This document shows, one piece after another, positions 33,600-47,459 of a stretch of DNA of 64,000 nucleotides (positions within the stretch are counted from its first letter, which is position 1; each line of letters starts with the position of its first letter). The DNA lies in NCBI GenBank assembly GCA_004154925.1, contig QJNS01000005.1, positions 651,684 to 715,683 of the forward strand, written 5' to 3'. The notes beneath the pieces are model-generated. The model was not told the origin of the DNA. It saw only the letters and a list, made by a program, of their open reading frames with translations, and did no database searches. The translations under genes were made by a program, and so were the position numbers. The stretch comes from Monosporascus cannonballus (taxonomy: Eukaryota; Ascomycota; Sordariomycetes; Xylariales).

Positions 33600-36500
33600 T
33601 TCTTAAAATATTATTAAAATCTAAGAACCAAAATAAGAAAAAGTTAAAAAAAAAAAGAAAAATATAGGGCAAAAAGCTAAAAATCTCTTATAAAGGAAAA
33701 ATTAGGTATTTTAAAGGCAGAAATCCAAAACCTAAAAAAAAAAATATACGATTAAAAAGAAAAAAACCAGCATTTTTATAATTTGGATTCCTTAAAGAAC
33801 GAAGCCAAAAAGCTGGTTATTAATTTTTTTTATTAGACCAAAGGCGAACGTAAATAAAAATCTTAATTTTATTATTATTTAACGTAAACCGGATATAAAA
33901 AGGGATTTTTGTTTTAGTTATTATAAAATGCCAAATATTAAGGGTTATAAATTAATTTTTTTTAAACTTTATAACGGATTAAAAAATTTTAATGGATTTT
34001 TAATTTAAGCCAGATTTTACTTTAAGTTTTATGAAAATTCTTTAACAAAGGATTACCAAAAAATAATAGTTATTTTTTAGTTCCTAATTAGATAAATACG
34101 TTAATAATTCGAATTTATTTTAACGGATTATTTTAAAAAATACCTAAAAAAATTTTCGGATTTTATTAATTATATTTTTAGCGATTATGGAAATTTTTTT
34201 AAAAAAAATACGTACTTTATTTGGCAACCTTAATAAAAAATAAAACGTTATTAAGTAATTTTATTTTTTTTATTAAATTAAATTAATATCTAAATATATT
34301 ATTAAATTTAACCGCTTAATAATTATTTTTAACTTATTAAAAAACGTATTATTTTGTTTTTATTATAATAATTTAAAACTTTAAATTAAAGACGAAATAT
34401 TTAAGGAATTAAAAATTAGATTTTTTATAAAATATATAAATAAGGTTATTATTGCCGACCGACAAATGTTTAATTAATATTTCAAAAAAAAACCGATAAA
34501 CGAAATAATAATAAAAATTTCCGTAATTAAATTAAAAAGGATAAAAGTAAGCCTTAAAAAAAAACAAATTCCATTTTGAAAAAGCCCAAAAAAAACAAAT
34601 CTAAAGTAAAATATTTTAATTATAATAAAAAAAGGTATTTTAAAAACGAATATCGTTTTCCTGCCAAAAGAAACTTTAAGAAAAAAAAGATTTTTTAACT
34701 TTAAAAAAAAGTTAAAGCGGCTAAATAAAAAATTAATAATAAGGCAAAAGAAAAAAGAAAAAAAGTTAATTTAACTTATTTTTAGCTAAAATTTATTATT
34801 ATTATAATTACTTAAATTTAAAATAATAATTTAAAATATAAAAATTATTTTATTTATTAAGATTTTAAAATTAAAGTTTATAAATATTATTTTAAATAAA
34901 CGGCTTTTAAAATAATTATAAAGTTAAAATATTAATATTACTTTAATTTCCAGAAATATAAAATATATATAAAGGACGATTAATTTTGACCAAATATTAA
35001 TAATTACCGATAATTATTTTTAAAATTTGGTAAATTTTTAAAATATACTATTTATAAGAAAATATTATCGGTAAACCTTTATAATTTATTATATTTTATT
35101 ATTTATTATTAAAACGATTATTTTATTTATTTTAAAATTAAAAAAAATAATAATTTTTGGCCCGGATAAAATAATAAGATTTTTACCGAATTAAACGATA
35201 AATACCGATATATTAAAATTTCCCGATAACCAGAATATCTTAAATCTTATTATTTATATCCCGAATTAAAACGAAATTAAAAAACTATATTATAAAAATA
35301 TTTATATTACTTCCTGGTACTTTATATTTAATATAAACCTTTAAATATGGGAATACCTTTTTCGAAAATTTATTTTTTTAATTTTATAATTCAAAAAATA
35401 CGGAATAAAAAAGTAAATTAAGAAAGGAACCAGATTTTAAAGCCTTAATATAAATACGGCAAAAAATATAATTTAAGTGCAAAAATAATTAATATATTAA
35501 ATATATTATTAAAAAAATTTGCGAATAAAAATTTGCTTAAATCGGAAATTATTAAAAATTAAAAAATTATAAAGGTTTTCGAAAATAAAATATCGAAAAA
35601 CCTTAATTAATAAAACCTTATACAAAATAACGAAAAAAACGTATAGCTAAATTAAAATCCTTTTCCGATATAAAGGTAAAATTCTTAAAGCCATAATTGA
35701 TTTCGGAATAAAAAATAATTTTATTTTTTTTATAACGGCCAAAAAATATTAGATTTTTTAGAGATATAAATTAAAATCCTATAAGTTATATACGGTAAAT
35801 AAAAGCTTATTTATTTACGAAAATAAACGAATTTTCCGAAAAACTAAAAAATTCCCAACATAAATTTAAAAATATTAAAAATATATTTTATTAAATATCG
35901 TTAATATTTCCGGATATAATATTATTTTAAAAATATATTGGTTTTATTTTAATAATTTACGAATTAATTAGAAAAAACGAATATTTTTTTGGAACGAAAT
36001 ATTAAATAAAAATAATAAAAAAATTTGTTATATTATTAAGGAAATACGGATTTTTAATTAAATTTTTATAATATTATTAAAATATCAAAAATTTAAGAAA
36101 TTATTTAAAAATATAAAAGATTATAAATTACCGTTATACGATTAATAGGATTATTATATACTTATTAATAAAAGGTATTATTTTAAATTTTATAAAATTT
36201 ATTATATAAATCCAAAAAAGTTAAAAGTTTTATAGAAAAATATATAATTAGATTTAAAAAAAGAATATATTTAATTTTTTAAAATTTTTTGCTAGATATT
36301 TAATTTTTATAATATTAAAAATTAAAAATAATAAATAAAAAATTAATAAAGACAAAAATTTTATTTATTAAAAAATAATTAATTATAAATAATTAAATAA
36401 TATTATAATTAAAAATAAATATCTTTTAATTTTTATAAATACTTTAAAGAAAAATATTAATAAAGTTAAATGGTTTACGGTATTTAATTTTTACGATAAT

Positions 36501-38995
36501 TATTATTATATTAAAATAATTAAAAAAGAAAAATGGAAAATAACATTTAAAATAATATATGGATTTTATAAATACTAAATAATACTTATAGGACTTATTA
36601 ATATTTTTATTAGTTTTTAAAATTTGGTTATAATTACGTTACGATAATATTTGGATAAATTCGTATTTGTTTACTTTGACGATATCCTTATTTATTCCAA
36701 AACCTTAAAAGAATATAAGAAATATATCGTTTAAATATTTAAAATTTTAGATAAAATTAATATTCGAATTAATTTTATTAAAAACGTATAATATATTTAG
36801 GAATTAAATTTTTTAAGACTTATTTTTATATTTAGATAAATTTAAATTTAACGTTTTAAATGAAAAACAGTTAAGGATTAATTTATCCTTAATAAGGTAA
36901 CCGTTATAAATATCTAATAGATTTTAAGATTTACGGGTTACGTATACGGTTTAATTAAAGGATATAAAGATATAATTAGGTTTTTAACGAAATTTACTAT
37001 TAAGGAATACGTTAAGAAAAAATTCGAATTTTTAAAAAAAATAAAAGAAACGTTCCGGGAATTAAAAAAAATAATTATTAACGGATTTATTATAAAAATG
37101 CCAAATTTAAATAAAACGAAATAATTAAAAATAAATATTTCCAAATATACTTTAAGTGCAATTTTGGAATAATAAAAAATAACGGCAAATAATATTTAAT
37201 AATATATTATTTAAAAATATTCCGAAATATAAAATTTAAATATAAGATTTACAACAAAAACTTATTAATAATTATTAATACTGTAAAAAAATAAGAATTT
37301 TTTTTAATAAAAAGAAAAAACTTTTCGATATTTATTTTAATTATAAAAACCTTATTTAATTTATAAAAACTTAAAAACTAAATAAACGATATAAAAGATA
37401 AATAATTTTTTTGTTTAAATTTATCTTTAAAATTTATTATATTAATAATAAGGAAAATATTTAAATAAATATTTTCAATTATAAAGGAAATTATAATTTT
37501 AAAATCTTTAAAAAACTTATAAATATTATAATATAATAAAAATAATATTATATAATTATACGAAATAATAAAAAAATTTATTACCGAATTATTAATACGG
37601 TTCCGGAATTCTTATAATATAAAGAAATAAAAAAAAGTTTAATAATTAAAAAAATAACCAAAAAATTAATTATTATATTATAATAAAATTTATATTCCTG
37701 AGGATTAATAAGAATAATTCGTAAAGGAATTTTACGAAAATTTATTATACGGATATTAAAAAATTTTCAAAATTATTAAATGGTTATAAGAACGGTATAA
37801 TTTTCCAGAATTACGCCGTATAATTAAAAACATAATTAAGGATTATAACGTTTATAATAAGGCTAAAATAATACGTTATAAGTTTTACGGGTTATTACAA
37901 CTTATTAATATTTTTAATAAGATATAAAATACCATAATTTGGGACTTTATTATTAATTTATCCCTATTTAAAAACCTAATTGTTAAAATTAAATACGACA
38001 AAATATAAATAATTATTAACAAATTTACTAAATATAAATACTTTTTATTTTTCAAAAGAAATATAACGGCAAAATAATTAATTTACGTTTTTATTAAATA
38101 ATACCTTAATAAATATAAGATATTTAAAAAGATCGTTTTAAATTGAAATACGTTATTTATTTCAAAATTTAATATTAATTTTTTCAAATAAATTGGTATT
38201 AAATTTAAATTTTTAATAACGTATTATCCTTAAACGGATAATTAAACCGAAAAATTAAATTAAACCCTGGAACAATATTTACGAAATTACGTTAATTATT
38301 AACAAAATAATTAAATAAAACTTTTATTATTAACATAAATCGTTTATAATATATTAATTAACGAAAATATGGGTATATTCTTTTTATATAATTATATATA
38401 AATATAATACAAAAATAAAACGACCTAAATAACCATTTATTAAGATACCAAAGATTGCTATAATTATTTTAAAAATAAAAATATTAATAATAAAAATCAA
38501 AACGATTTAAATTTATTTCCAAAATAAATTATAATTTTTTTAATAACGAATAACCCAGTACTATAATAAAAGAAATTAAAAAACTAATTTTAATAAAAAA
38601 AAACAAAATATATTTATTACGCCAAAAATAAAACGTAATTTCGAACATTTTATAAATCAAAACCAAAAAATTTAATAATAAGCTTAACTTTAAAAAACTT
38701 AGCCCGTTTAAAGTTAACGAAATTATTTCCAAAATTAATTACCGATTATTATTATCTAAAAACATAAAAATACACCTTATTTTCTATATTTCTTTACTTA
38801 AGCCAACACCCGAAAACGCCCTTTTAAAAATAAGCCTGGAAATCGAAAAAAATAATAATAACAAATACGAAATTAAACAAATACTGGATTTTAAAATAAT
38901 TAAAAATAAAATCCAGTATTTAATTAAATAAAAAAGATATTTACATAAAGAAAATACGTAAAAACCATTTAATTACTTAATAAATATAATAAATT
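33600..38995 (+). pseudogene. Gag-Pol of Gypsy copy 2, inactivated
   Basis: Same order as copy 1 with different hits. Protease motif is DFG at 35699-35707 (Ser changed, Asp kept). RT is YFDD at 36672-36683 (Leu changed to Phe). The RNase H segment 37071-37267, absent in copy 1, is present. Integrase near 37785-37930 has YGLLQLINIF. The chromodomain lies at about 38870-38990 (YEIKQILDFKIIKNKIQYL) with the aromatic-cage Trp codon turned into TAA. The zinc knuckle near 34610-34660 has lost its first Cys. Confidence 0.72.
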
Positions 38996-38998
38996 TAA

Positions 38999-39466
38999 TT
39001 AAGACGTTTTACCGCCAAAATCCTAACCAACCGTTTTTAACGCGGCCAAGGTTATAAGTAATAATAATCTCCCACTTAAATCTAAATTTTCGGCATTTTA
39101 GTCGAAAGAAATAAACGTTTCCAAAATAACGTCCATCTTAAAAATAAGTTATATTTGCTTTACGTTTATACGATATTACTTTTTTTTTATTTTTTTCCGT
39201 TTTTTTAACTAATTTAATTCCAAACCTTCTTTTAATAACTTTACTGCTTTCTTTTTAAAAAAGTTTTATTAAAGGCGTAAACGCCTTAATTTTTTAATAA
39301 ATTTTTTCAAATTTTTATTTTGTTAACGGCGTAACTTAGCTAATCTTTTTTATTACCTTTTATTCTTTTTTATAATTTCTTAATACGCCAAAAAACTATT
39401 TTTAATTTTACGTTATTCGCATAATAAATAATTTTACGTTTCGTTTATTTTTTATAACGAATTTAT
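38999..39466 (-). pseudogene. Antisense helical-protein reading frame of Gypsy copy 2
   Basis: It ends with TAA 38999-39001 and reads back through GGKTS, MDVILETFISFD*NAENLDL and KKRKKIKKK towards an initiator position changed to ATA (39464-39466, preceded by ACC). It is the same frame, length class and C-terminus as in copies 1 and 3. Confidence 0.55.
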
Positions 39467-39775
39467 GGTTAAAACGTTATAAAAAGGACGTTACCGATAA
39501 ATATAATAATTACAATTTAAATATTTAAAAACGTAAAAATAATTTATTTCGCCGAATCGGACATAATTTGAATAAAGAAAAGCCTTAATATCAAATTTTT
39601 TAATCGAATTAATACAAATATTACGGAAACCGTATTAATTTAATTAAGATTTTTTTTAAAATACGATTTATTATAATAAAATTAATTAAAATATTTTTAG
39701 TTTTTTTTAATAAAAATAAAATGATAATTTACGGTTTTTATTTTTAAAATAAAAATCTTTAAAAAGGAAAAATAA

Positions 39776-40192
39776 TATTATAGGAATAAGGGTTCTTATT
39801 TTAAAAAAATTAATTTTTAAGGCTTAATATGGACTTATTACGGCTAAACCCCAGATAGGAAATTTAATTCTTAAAGTAATCTGATTAATTTAAGTAATTT
39901 AAGGACTAACTTATATAGATTTAATAAATCCATAATATATTTATTTTAAGAATTAAAATATATAATAAATTAAATCTTTATATAAATAATATTTATTTAA
40001 TTTTGTTTTTTAATTATTAATTTAAATTTTCAATTAAAAATAATTATATTGTTTTTTAATTTTAAAAAAAAATCTTTAAATTTTTTTAACGAATATTTTA
40101 AATTATTTTTTATTTTATTATTATTTATAAATTAAGATCTTATTTCGGATAATTATTTATATTACCAAATAATATATAATAAATTCGTTATA
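39776..40192 (+). repeat. 3' LTR of Gypsy copy 2
   Basis: It begins TATTATAGGAATAAGGG and ends TTCGTTATA. It is mutated along its whole length, unlike the 3' LTRs of copies 1 and 3. Confidence 0.8.
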
Positions 40193-43100
40193 TTTAATAT
40201 TAAAATGTTAAATCCTAAAATAAAAAATAAATATATTATTTATATTAATAAAATAAAAATAAAGAATAAGATTATTATATTATTATATAAATATTAATTT
40301 TATAAAAAATATATTATTTTGTAATTAAAATAATATAATTTTTATTTTATTTATTATATATTTATTATTAGCAAAATTGCCGGCAAACCTAATAAAACGG
40401 TTTTAATCTTATAACTTAATAATCTTATAATATTTTTTTTCAAATTTAAAATTATAAAAAAATAGAAATTAAATTTACGTAATTAAAAAAACCTTTTTAA
40501 TTCGATTTACGATTTAATTAATCCTTATAATTATTATTAAACGCCTTATTAAAATTTGAATTCTTTTTTTAAAAAATAAACGAAATATCCGAAAATTAAA
40601 AATTCTTTTAATAACCGTTTAATATAAAATAACCGGATTTATAAAAAAATATTTATATATTAATAATTTTAAATAATAAATTAATATTATTAATTTTAAT
40701 ATAAAATTAAATTTATTTTTAAGAAATTAATATTTTTATATTAAAATTTTTAATTAATAATATATATATGATATAAGGTATTAATTAAGTTTTTCGTTCG
40801 TATATACCTAATAATTAATTAAATAAATAAACCGTAAAAAATAAAAATAAATTTATTAAATCGAATAAAAATATATATATTTATTTAATAAAATTATTTA
40901 TTATTTTAGCGGCTTATAAAAAAATTTCGTTTAAAATCGGCGTAGGAAATATATAAAATTCTGGCGATTTTTATATTACCTTTAAATAATATTATTTAGT
41001 TTTATTTATATAAATATATAAAAAATAAAATTTCGGATATTATTATTATTAATTCTATTATTATTATTTTTTAATAAATAAAAGATTTTACGAATTTTTA
41101 TTCGCAATTTTTTAATAATTATTTAATCCCAGAAATATTCTATGCAAATTTGGGAAATATTACCGGTTTACTTAAACACGTTTTAATTCGGCTAATTTCC
41201 TGGCCATTTTTAATATTTTATATTTAATTAAAATTTCGGTTTAATAAAATATTAATTTAATTATTTTTATTTTTTATATTTTATTTAATTATAATAAATT
41301 TATTTTCTTTTACGTTATAATTATATTTAATAATTTTAATTACGGTAATATAATAATTAATTTTTTTAAATTTATTTTATTATATTTGTTTTTTTTGCCG
41401 TCCAAAACGTATTTCCGAATATTTTAATTTATTTTTTATTCTGTTTTTTATTAAGCCCTTTTCGTTTTTGTAAGGTTATTTACTTTTTTAAAACCGTTTA
41501 ATTCTAAAATATAATATTGGTAAAATTATTCGTATATTAATTAAAAATACGGATACCGATTTTATTACTAATAAAGTTATTTTTATAATTTGGAATTTTC
41601 TTCAGTTAATTTTAAAATAGCATAAGGCTTAAATAATTTCGAATTTTTAGAAAAATATTTACACGGAAATTATTTTTCTTTTTAATTAATATCGAATTTA
41701 TTTTATTTAATAATTAAAATCGAAATTAATTAATATATTATAAATAAAAAATTTTCTTTGACGTTTATTTCGTAAATTTCGGATTCCATATTTTATTAAT
41801 TAAAATCGTATATTTTAGTATTATAATTATAATTATTATTTTCTTAAATCGCTTAATACCAAATTATAAATTTATATTATTTATTATTAATAAGTATAAA
41901 AAGGCCAAATTCCAAAAAACGTACGTTTTATAATATTATAAATATTTTATATTATTAACCGGAAAAAATTAATATTTTCCGTTTATTAAAAAAACGGTTT
42001 TTCGTTATTAATATTATTTTCGGTTTTATTATAAGGTTTCTTTTTGATTCCGAAATTAATTATTTTATTAATTCCGTATATCGTCAAATTATAAATTATA
42101 TAACCGTATTTAATAATAATATTTACGGAATTATTAAAAAGATTTTTCGCTTTTAGGAAAATATTTTTAATAAAATTTATATAATTTGGTATAAAATTAA
42201 TAAATTTAAAAAATATAATTTTTTTGCGTTTTTAAGTTTTCGAAAAATAATAATAATTAAAATGTTTTTTTGGTTTAAAATTAATAATTATTTATATTAT
42301 AATATTTTTATTAATAAATCTTTTTAAAACGTATAAAAAATAATAAAAAAATATTTTTATTTTTAGTTATTAATAATATTATTTATATACTTAATACCAA
42401 ATACGAAAAAACGGAATATTTAGGTTACGTATTTAATAAAAGGTTAACGCCTTAACCTTTAACCGAAAAATATTAAATAATTCCGGTATTTTAAATACTA
42501 ATAATAATTATAATATTAACGATATCGGCTATATACGGAATATAAATACAAATATTTAACTTAATTTTAAATATTATTTAATATATAGCCTTAATAATAT
42601 ATAAAATTTTTCTTTATAATAATAATTATTTTTATAATAATATTTCGTAATAATTTTATAATTTTTTAATTAATTAATTTTAGGTAAAAATAATTAATAT
42701 TAATTATAAATACAAAATTTAAAATACCAAAAAATTTATTTACGGAAAATAATTTTAAAATTTTAATAAATATATAATTTAAAATATTTTAATTAATTTT
42801 ATTACGCCGTATTTATAATATTAAACCATATTCCAAAACCTAAAATAACGTACGTAAATTATCGGGTTAAAAAAAATAAATTTATTAATTAGATATTATA
42901 TAAAAAAAATATACGGCCATATTTTTATAAAAATTTAAATCCGTTAAATAATAAAAGCATTATCGGGAAAAATTAAATTAATTATTTTATTCTATATTAT
43001 AATAAAATATATATAAACAAAATATAAATTATATTTCGGAAAAATTTAAAAATACATAATTATAACGATATTTACAAATTTTTCTTCTTTTTCGCTACCG

Positions 43101-46020
43101 TCCAAATTAAATATAAAATTAAGCCTATAAATAAATATAATATAAATAAAATAAATATTCAAAAAAAAAAACAAATTAATAAAATAATTATAAGATTTTC
43201 GGAAATAATTTACGCAAAATTTAAAAAATCAAGAATAATATTATAAATATTTATCTTTAAATATATTAGCTTTATATACAAAAAAAGTACGGCTGTATAC
43301 ATTTTTAATAATTTTATTATTTAAAAATAATAATTATCCGAAAATATCGAAAAAGCCGAATATACGTTAATTCCGAAAAAGTAAATTAATAATATTATTA
43401 CGTTAAAATAATTAAAATTTATTTTTTTCCGGAAATTAAATCTTATTTCTATAATAAATAACGGGTATTTATTTTAAATAACTATATTATATATATATTT
43501 TTTATTTTTATATAAAAATATTTTAAAAATAAAATTACTTTTATATATTTTTATTTTATTCAAATTATAACTTTTAATTATTTAACATTATTATATTTTC
43601 TGTATTTAAAAAAAATATTATATTATTTTGTAAAAAACCGGCGGATTATTGGCAATAATTTTTAAATATAAATGCCGTATGTTAAAAACGTATCGTAAAA
43701 CTGCCAAAATTACTTTTACCAATAAAAATATTCAAGCTGGATAATATTATACTAATTTATTTTTTTTTAAATCCGAAAGAATATTAAAAAATTCCAAAAT
43801 AATACTTTAACCGGCCCTTAAGCCAAAAATACCCCCGGAACAAATAATTAACAATTAAAATAAAATTATATATATTTTTTATAAAACTTTAAAATTACGA
43901 AAAAATATACGAACGGCTTTACGTAATTAAGTAAAAATGTTTTGCGATATACGGAAAATAATAATTAAAATTATTAAAAACTTTAATAATCTTAATATTA
44001 AAAACGTTATTTTTTATTATAATAATTAAATTTTACAAATAAAATTCGAAAAATATAAAAGTCATAAATATTAGATTATTAGTAAATAATTAAATAAACT
44101 TTTTATAAATTTATTAAATATTAAATTAATTAAAAATAAAATTATTAAACGTTTAACACCTATAAAGGCTAAAATTAGATTATAATTAATAATTATATTA
44201 AAAAAATAATTTATTTAAAAAAATAACATAAATATAAATAATATAAATAATTTTATTTTAAAAAAATATATTATTATATTATTAAATAATTTTATATATA
44301 TTTTGCCTATATATTATTAAGGTTATATATTAAATAAGGCCCAATATTAGGTTTAATTTTTTTTAAAAAGCTTTTATTTCTTTTTTAAAAATACATATAT
44401 ACTTTATTTTAAATTATAAAAAAATAAAATTATTATTTATATATAATAAATAAAAATTTCAGTTTTTTTAAAAACCTTTTTTAACCTATTATTAAAAAAT
44501 TAAAAATGTTATATAAACTAATTTATATAATTTATAAAAATTATATATTTTATATTAAATTGTACGTAAAATATTTATTAAAATTTAATATAAATTTTAA
44601 AATTTTATTTAAAATTATTTTAACTAATATATTTTAATTAATAAAAAAATTATTATTTTTAAAAAATATAAATTTAATATTTAATTTTATATTTAATATA
44701 ATCGGATATTTAATTTTTTTAAAAAATTTATAAATTACTTTTAATAATAAATTAAATTTATTAAAACCGTATTTATATTATAAACTTTTTTTAAATATAA
44801 ATTAAAAAACTTTTTATAAGAAAAAAAAATAAATATTTATTTATAATAACTAAAATATTATAAATAAAATTTATTATTTTAAAATTTTTATTTAAAATAT
44901 ATTGAAATTATTAATAAAAATAAAATAAAATATAAATTAATTAAATTTTAATATTTAAAAAAATTAAAAATAATTAAAATAATAATAAATATATTATTAA
45001 TATAATTCGATAACAAAATGATTTTTATATTTAAAATTATTAATTAATTAATAATTATAAATACATTAAAAATAATAAATATTTTAAAGTTATTTTTTAA
45101 AAAAATATAAATATTTTATTTTTTTAATTAAAATTATTAAAATTATTAATTAAGGTAAAAATTTAAATAAAGAATAAGAGAAAATTATATGTATAATTAA
45201 TAAAAAATAAGTAGAAAAATTAAAACCTTATAATTTATTAATATTATAATTTTAAAAATAAATAAATTAAGGTTAAAAATAAACTTTTTAAAAATATATA
45301 AATTAATTAAATTTAATATAATATTAATTAAAACTTTTTAATTATTATAATTATTTTAACAAAAAATAACGAAAATTTAAAATATATAATTAATAAATAA
45401 TAAGAAAATAAATTAATTAAAATTAATGTAAAATATTTTTTAAAAAAGTATTTTAAAAAATTAAATTTAATTATAATTAATTATATTTAATTAATTTATA
45501 ATTACAAATATTTAAAACTATTTTTTAAAAAATTAAATAATTAATTTAAAAAAATAAATAAAAATTAAAAAAAATAATAAATAATTAATATATAAAAAAT
45601 AAAAATATTAAAACTTAAATTCTATTTCCAAATAAAATTTTGTAAATTTTTATTTAATTTGGCAGGCCCCGTTTTAACGATAAAAGAATAAATTTTTAAA
45701 CGTTAAGAAAAAAATATACGTTATTTAGTTCCTAGCAGATAATTACATTATTTAAATCGGGTATATAAGGAATATAATATGGCGATTATAATAATATTAG
45801 TTAAAAATTTATATAATATCTTAAAAATCGATTTTCCGTTAAGCGAAAATAAGTTCGGAAATAAGATTAATAAACGAAAAAAATAAAAAATAAATTTAAA
45901 TAATGGGGACGGTAACCGGCGTTAAAAACGTTAATAGATATAAGGACCGTCCGCAATATATACGAAAATAAATTACCATATTTCGTATTAAAAAAAAAGT
46001 ACGTTAAAAATTATAAGAAT
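40193..46020. other. Extremely AT-rich block, identity unknown
   Basis: No gene. Dense poly-A/poly-T words with rare CpG. 40380-43650 retains some C and G (GCAAAATTGCCGGC near 40372 and GTAAAAAACCGGCGG near 43632) and may be one RIP-saturated element. 43900-45600 has lost almost all G and C. No Gypsy, Copia or LINE motif could be read in any frame. Confidence 0.5.
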
Positions 46021-46022
46021 AC

Positions 46023-46023
<1 letters not shown>

Positions 46024-46060
<37 letters not shown>

Positions 46061-46107
46061 ATAAAATTTATACGTTTTTTATTTTATTATTATTATTATT
46101 ATTATTT
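46024..46107. repeat. Microsatellites (TA)n 46024-46057 and (ATT)n 46084-46107
   Basis: Uninterrupted TA dinucleotides, then ATT trinucleotides after a short spacer. They lie at the boundary between the AT-rich block and the GC island. Confidence 0.9.
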
Positions 46108-46239
46108 TATAAAATTAAAAATATTATATCGTACGATATAAAGCCGTTTATTTTTTTGCCGGCGTATAATATTATTATATATACGGAATATTATTTTAAT
46201 TACGTTAATAATGAAATTAAAACTTATTTAAATACGGCC

Positions 46240-46484
46240 GAATATATACGAAAATGCATACCGGAAAGGCGCGGTACCGGCAATAAGGTCCGGCTTTTAC
46301 CGGGCGTATTCTTAGCCTAAATATAACTATAGAAATTATGGTTCCTAAACCCGGAGGCCGTGGTTAACCCGTATTTCCGGGCGCCCGAAATAAACGGACT
46401 GGCGTATTAACGGTGTCCGTACGTTTGCCGGGCGGACCGCTGGATAAAAAAACACTGCCGTACGGAATACGGCTAAGGAGAGGC

Positions 46485-46522
<38 letters not shown>

Positions 46523-46860
46523 CGAACGAAGGCTTGCCGTAACGTACGGACGTACGTTACCAGAGGTTTTTCCGTAACCGCGCGGTAAACGGCTAATTCG
46601 AGGTCGAACGGGGGCGGTAATTAGGTAAGGGAAAACCGGCGGCAGAAACGGGCGCAAAAAAGGAGGGGACGGCGGGTGCGGGCGGCGGTAGCGGCGGCAG
46701 CGGCGGCAATAATAAGTAAAAGCTAATATTAGCGACATATAACGATAATTTGGCAGCGGAAAAGGAGGAACGGCGGCGGACGGCGGACGGCCCCGGCGGC
46801 GTCGACCACATCGCGGACGACCTTTAGCCCGATTAATTTGCACCATAAAATCTCAGGGAA
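46240..46860. other. GC island with CGG repeat (46488-46516) and 22-bp palindrome (46539-46560)
   Basis: CpG-rich sequence embedded at the edge of a long AT-rich tract. (GGC)n covers 46488-46516. GTAACGTACG-ga-CGTACGTTAC is a palindrome with 10-bp arms. A second GGC-rich patch lies near 46678-46710. The minus-strand frame 46364-46846 encodes mainly Pro and Arg runs from these repeats and is not a credible protein. Confidence 0.6.
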
Positions 46861-47459
46861 ATCTGCTTTAAGGTATTAGGTTTGCCTTGGCAACTCTTAT
46901 TACGGTACGCAGCGAATAAGGCTTTGAATTACAAATAATGGTACTATAAATCGGCAGCTAGCCCGATAAATAACGTCTCGGTACGCCGAATGCGATATTG
47001 CAATTTGTAACGATAACCGGGTATTGGTACTTATATCATAATGTAAAATAGGTATGGCTAAAGGTAGCTTTTCCTGCGGAAGCTGGTTGGGTCAATGTGG
47101 CGAATAAAAAAAGAGTGCTAACCCCCCCTCAGAAAATTGTTGCAGCTAACTCCCTGTCGCCTTCCGGCGGATAACGTCCGCCTGACCTGCAGTATGCCCT
47201 ACCAATCAGCGACCTAGGCAGATACATAAGTCATTCTCATGCTTATAAGACTCACCTCACCCTCATAGAAGTATACAAATCCATAAACATCCGAGCTGTG
47301 TAGTAAAACGATGTTTGCGTTGTCGACTCGGTGTTGCTGATTATTTGGTGGTTATCGTCTACTCTATCTGGCCGTCCCGTGGCGAATGAGTTGGTGTGGT
47401 AGTTATAGTGCTACGCAAGCGCGAAACTCCAATTGATCATCTACAGTCCGTTCCTAGTC
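46861..47459. other. Intergenic region, no gene seen
   Basis: GC-balanced to moderate. It contains the likely 3' UTR of the minus-strand gene ending at 47460. A short C-run (CTAACCCCCCCTC, near 47117) and no repeat homologous to the rest of the window. Confidence 0.5.

Larger units (their letters stand above)
32944..40192 (+). mobile_element. Gypsy copy 2: complete chromodomain-type LTR retrotransposon, RIP-mutated
   Basis: 7249 bp, LTR to LTR. The left flank is GCTGA and the right flank TTTAA: four of five positions fit a duplication altered by C-to-T/G-to-A changes, the first does not. The 5' outer LTR edge is intact; the 3' LTR is mutated to its end, where it meets the AT-rich block at 40193. 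It retains the RNase H segment missing from copy 1. Confidence 0.88.

Noticed and set aside
36938..38732. Short minus-strand open frames inside Gypsy copy 2 (36938-37144, 38529-38732)
   Set aside because: AT-rich chance frames opposite pol; not conserved as frames in the other copies, unlike the antisense frame near the 3' LTR.
32939..40197. A clean target duplication for Gypsy copy 2
   Set aside because: GCTGA versus TTTAA differs at the first base in a way RIP does not explain; left as uncertain.
46364..46846. 160-residue minus-strand frame rich in Pro and Arg
   Set aside because: Created by CGG microsatellites and GC-rich sequence; no domain, start context or homologue resemblance.
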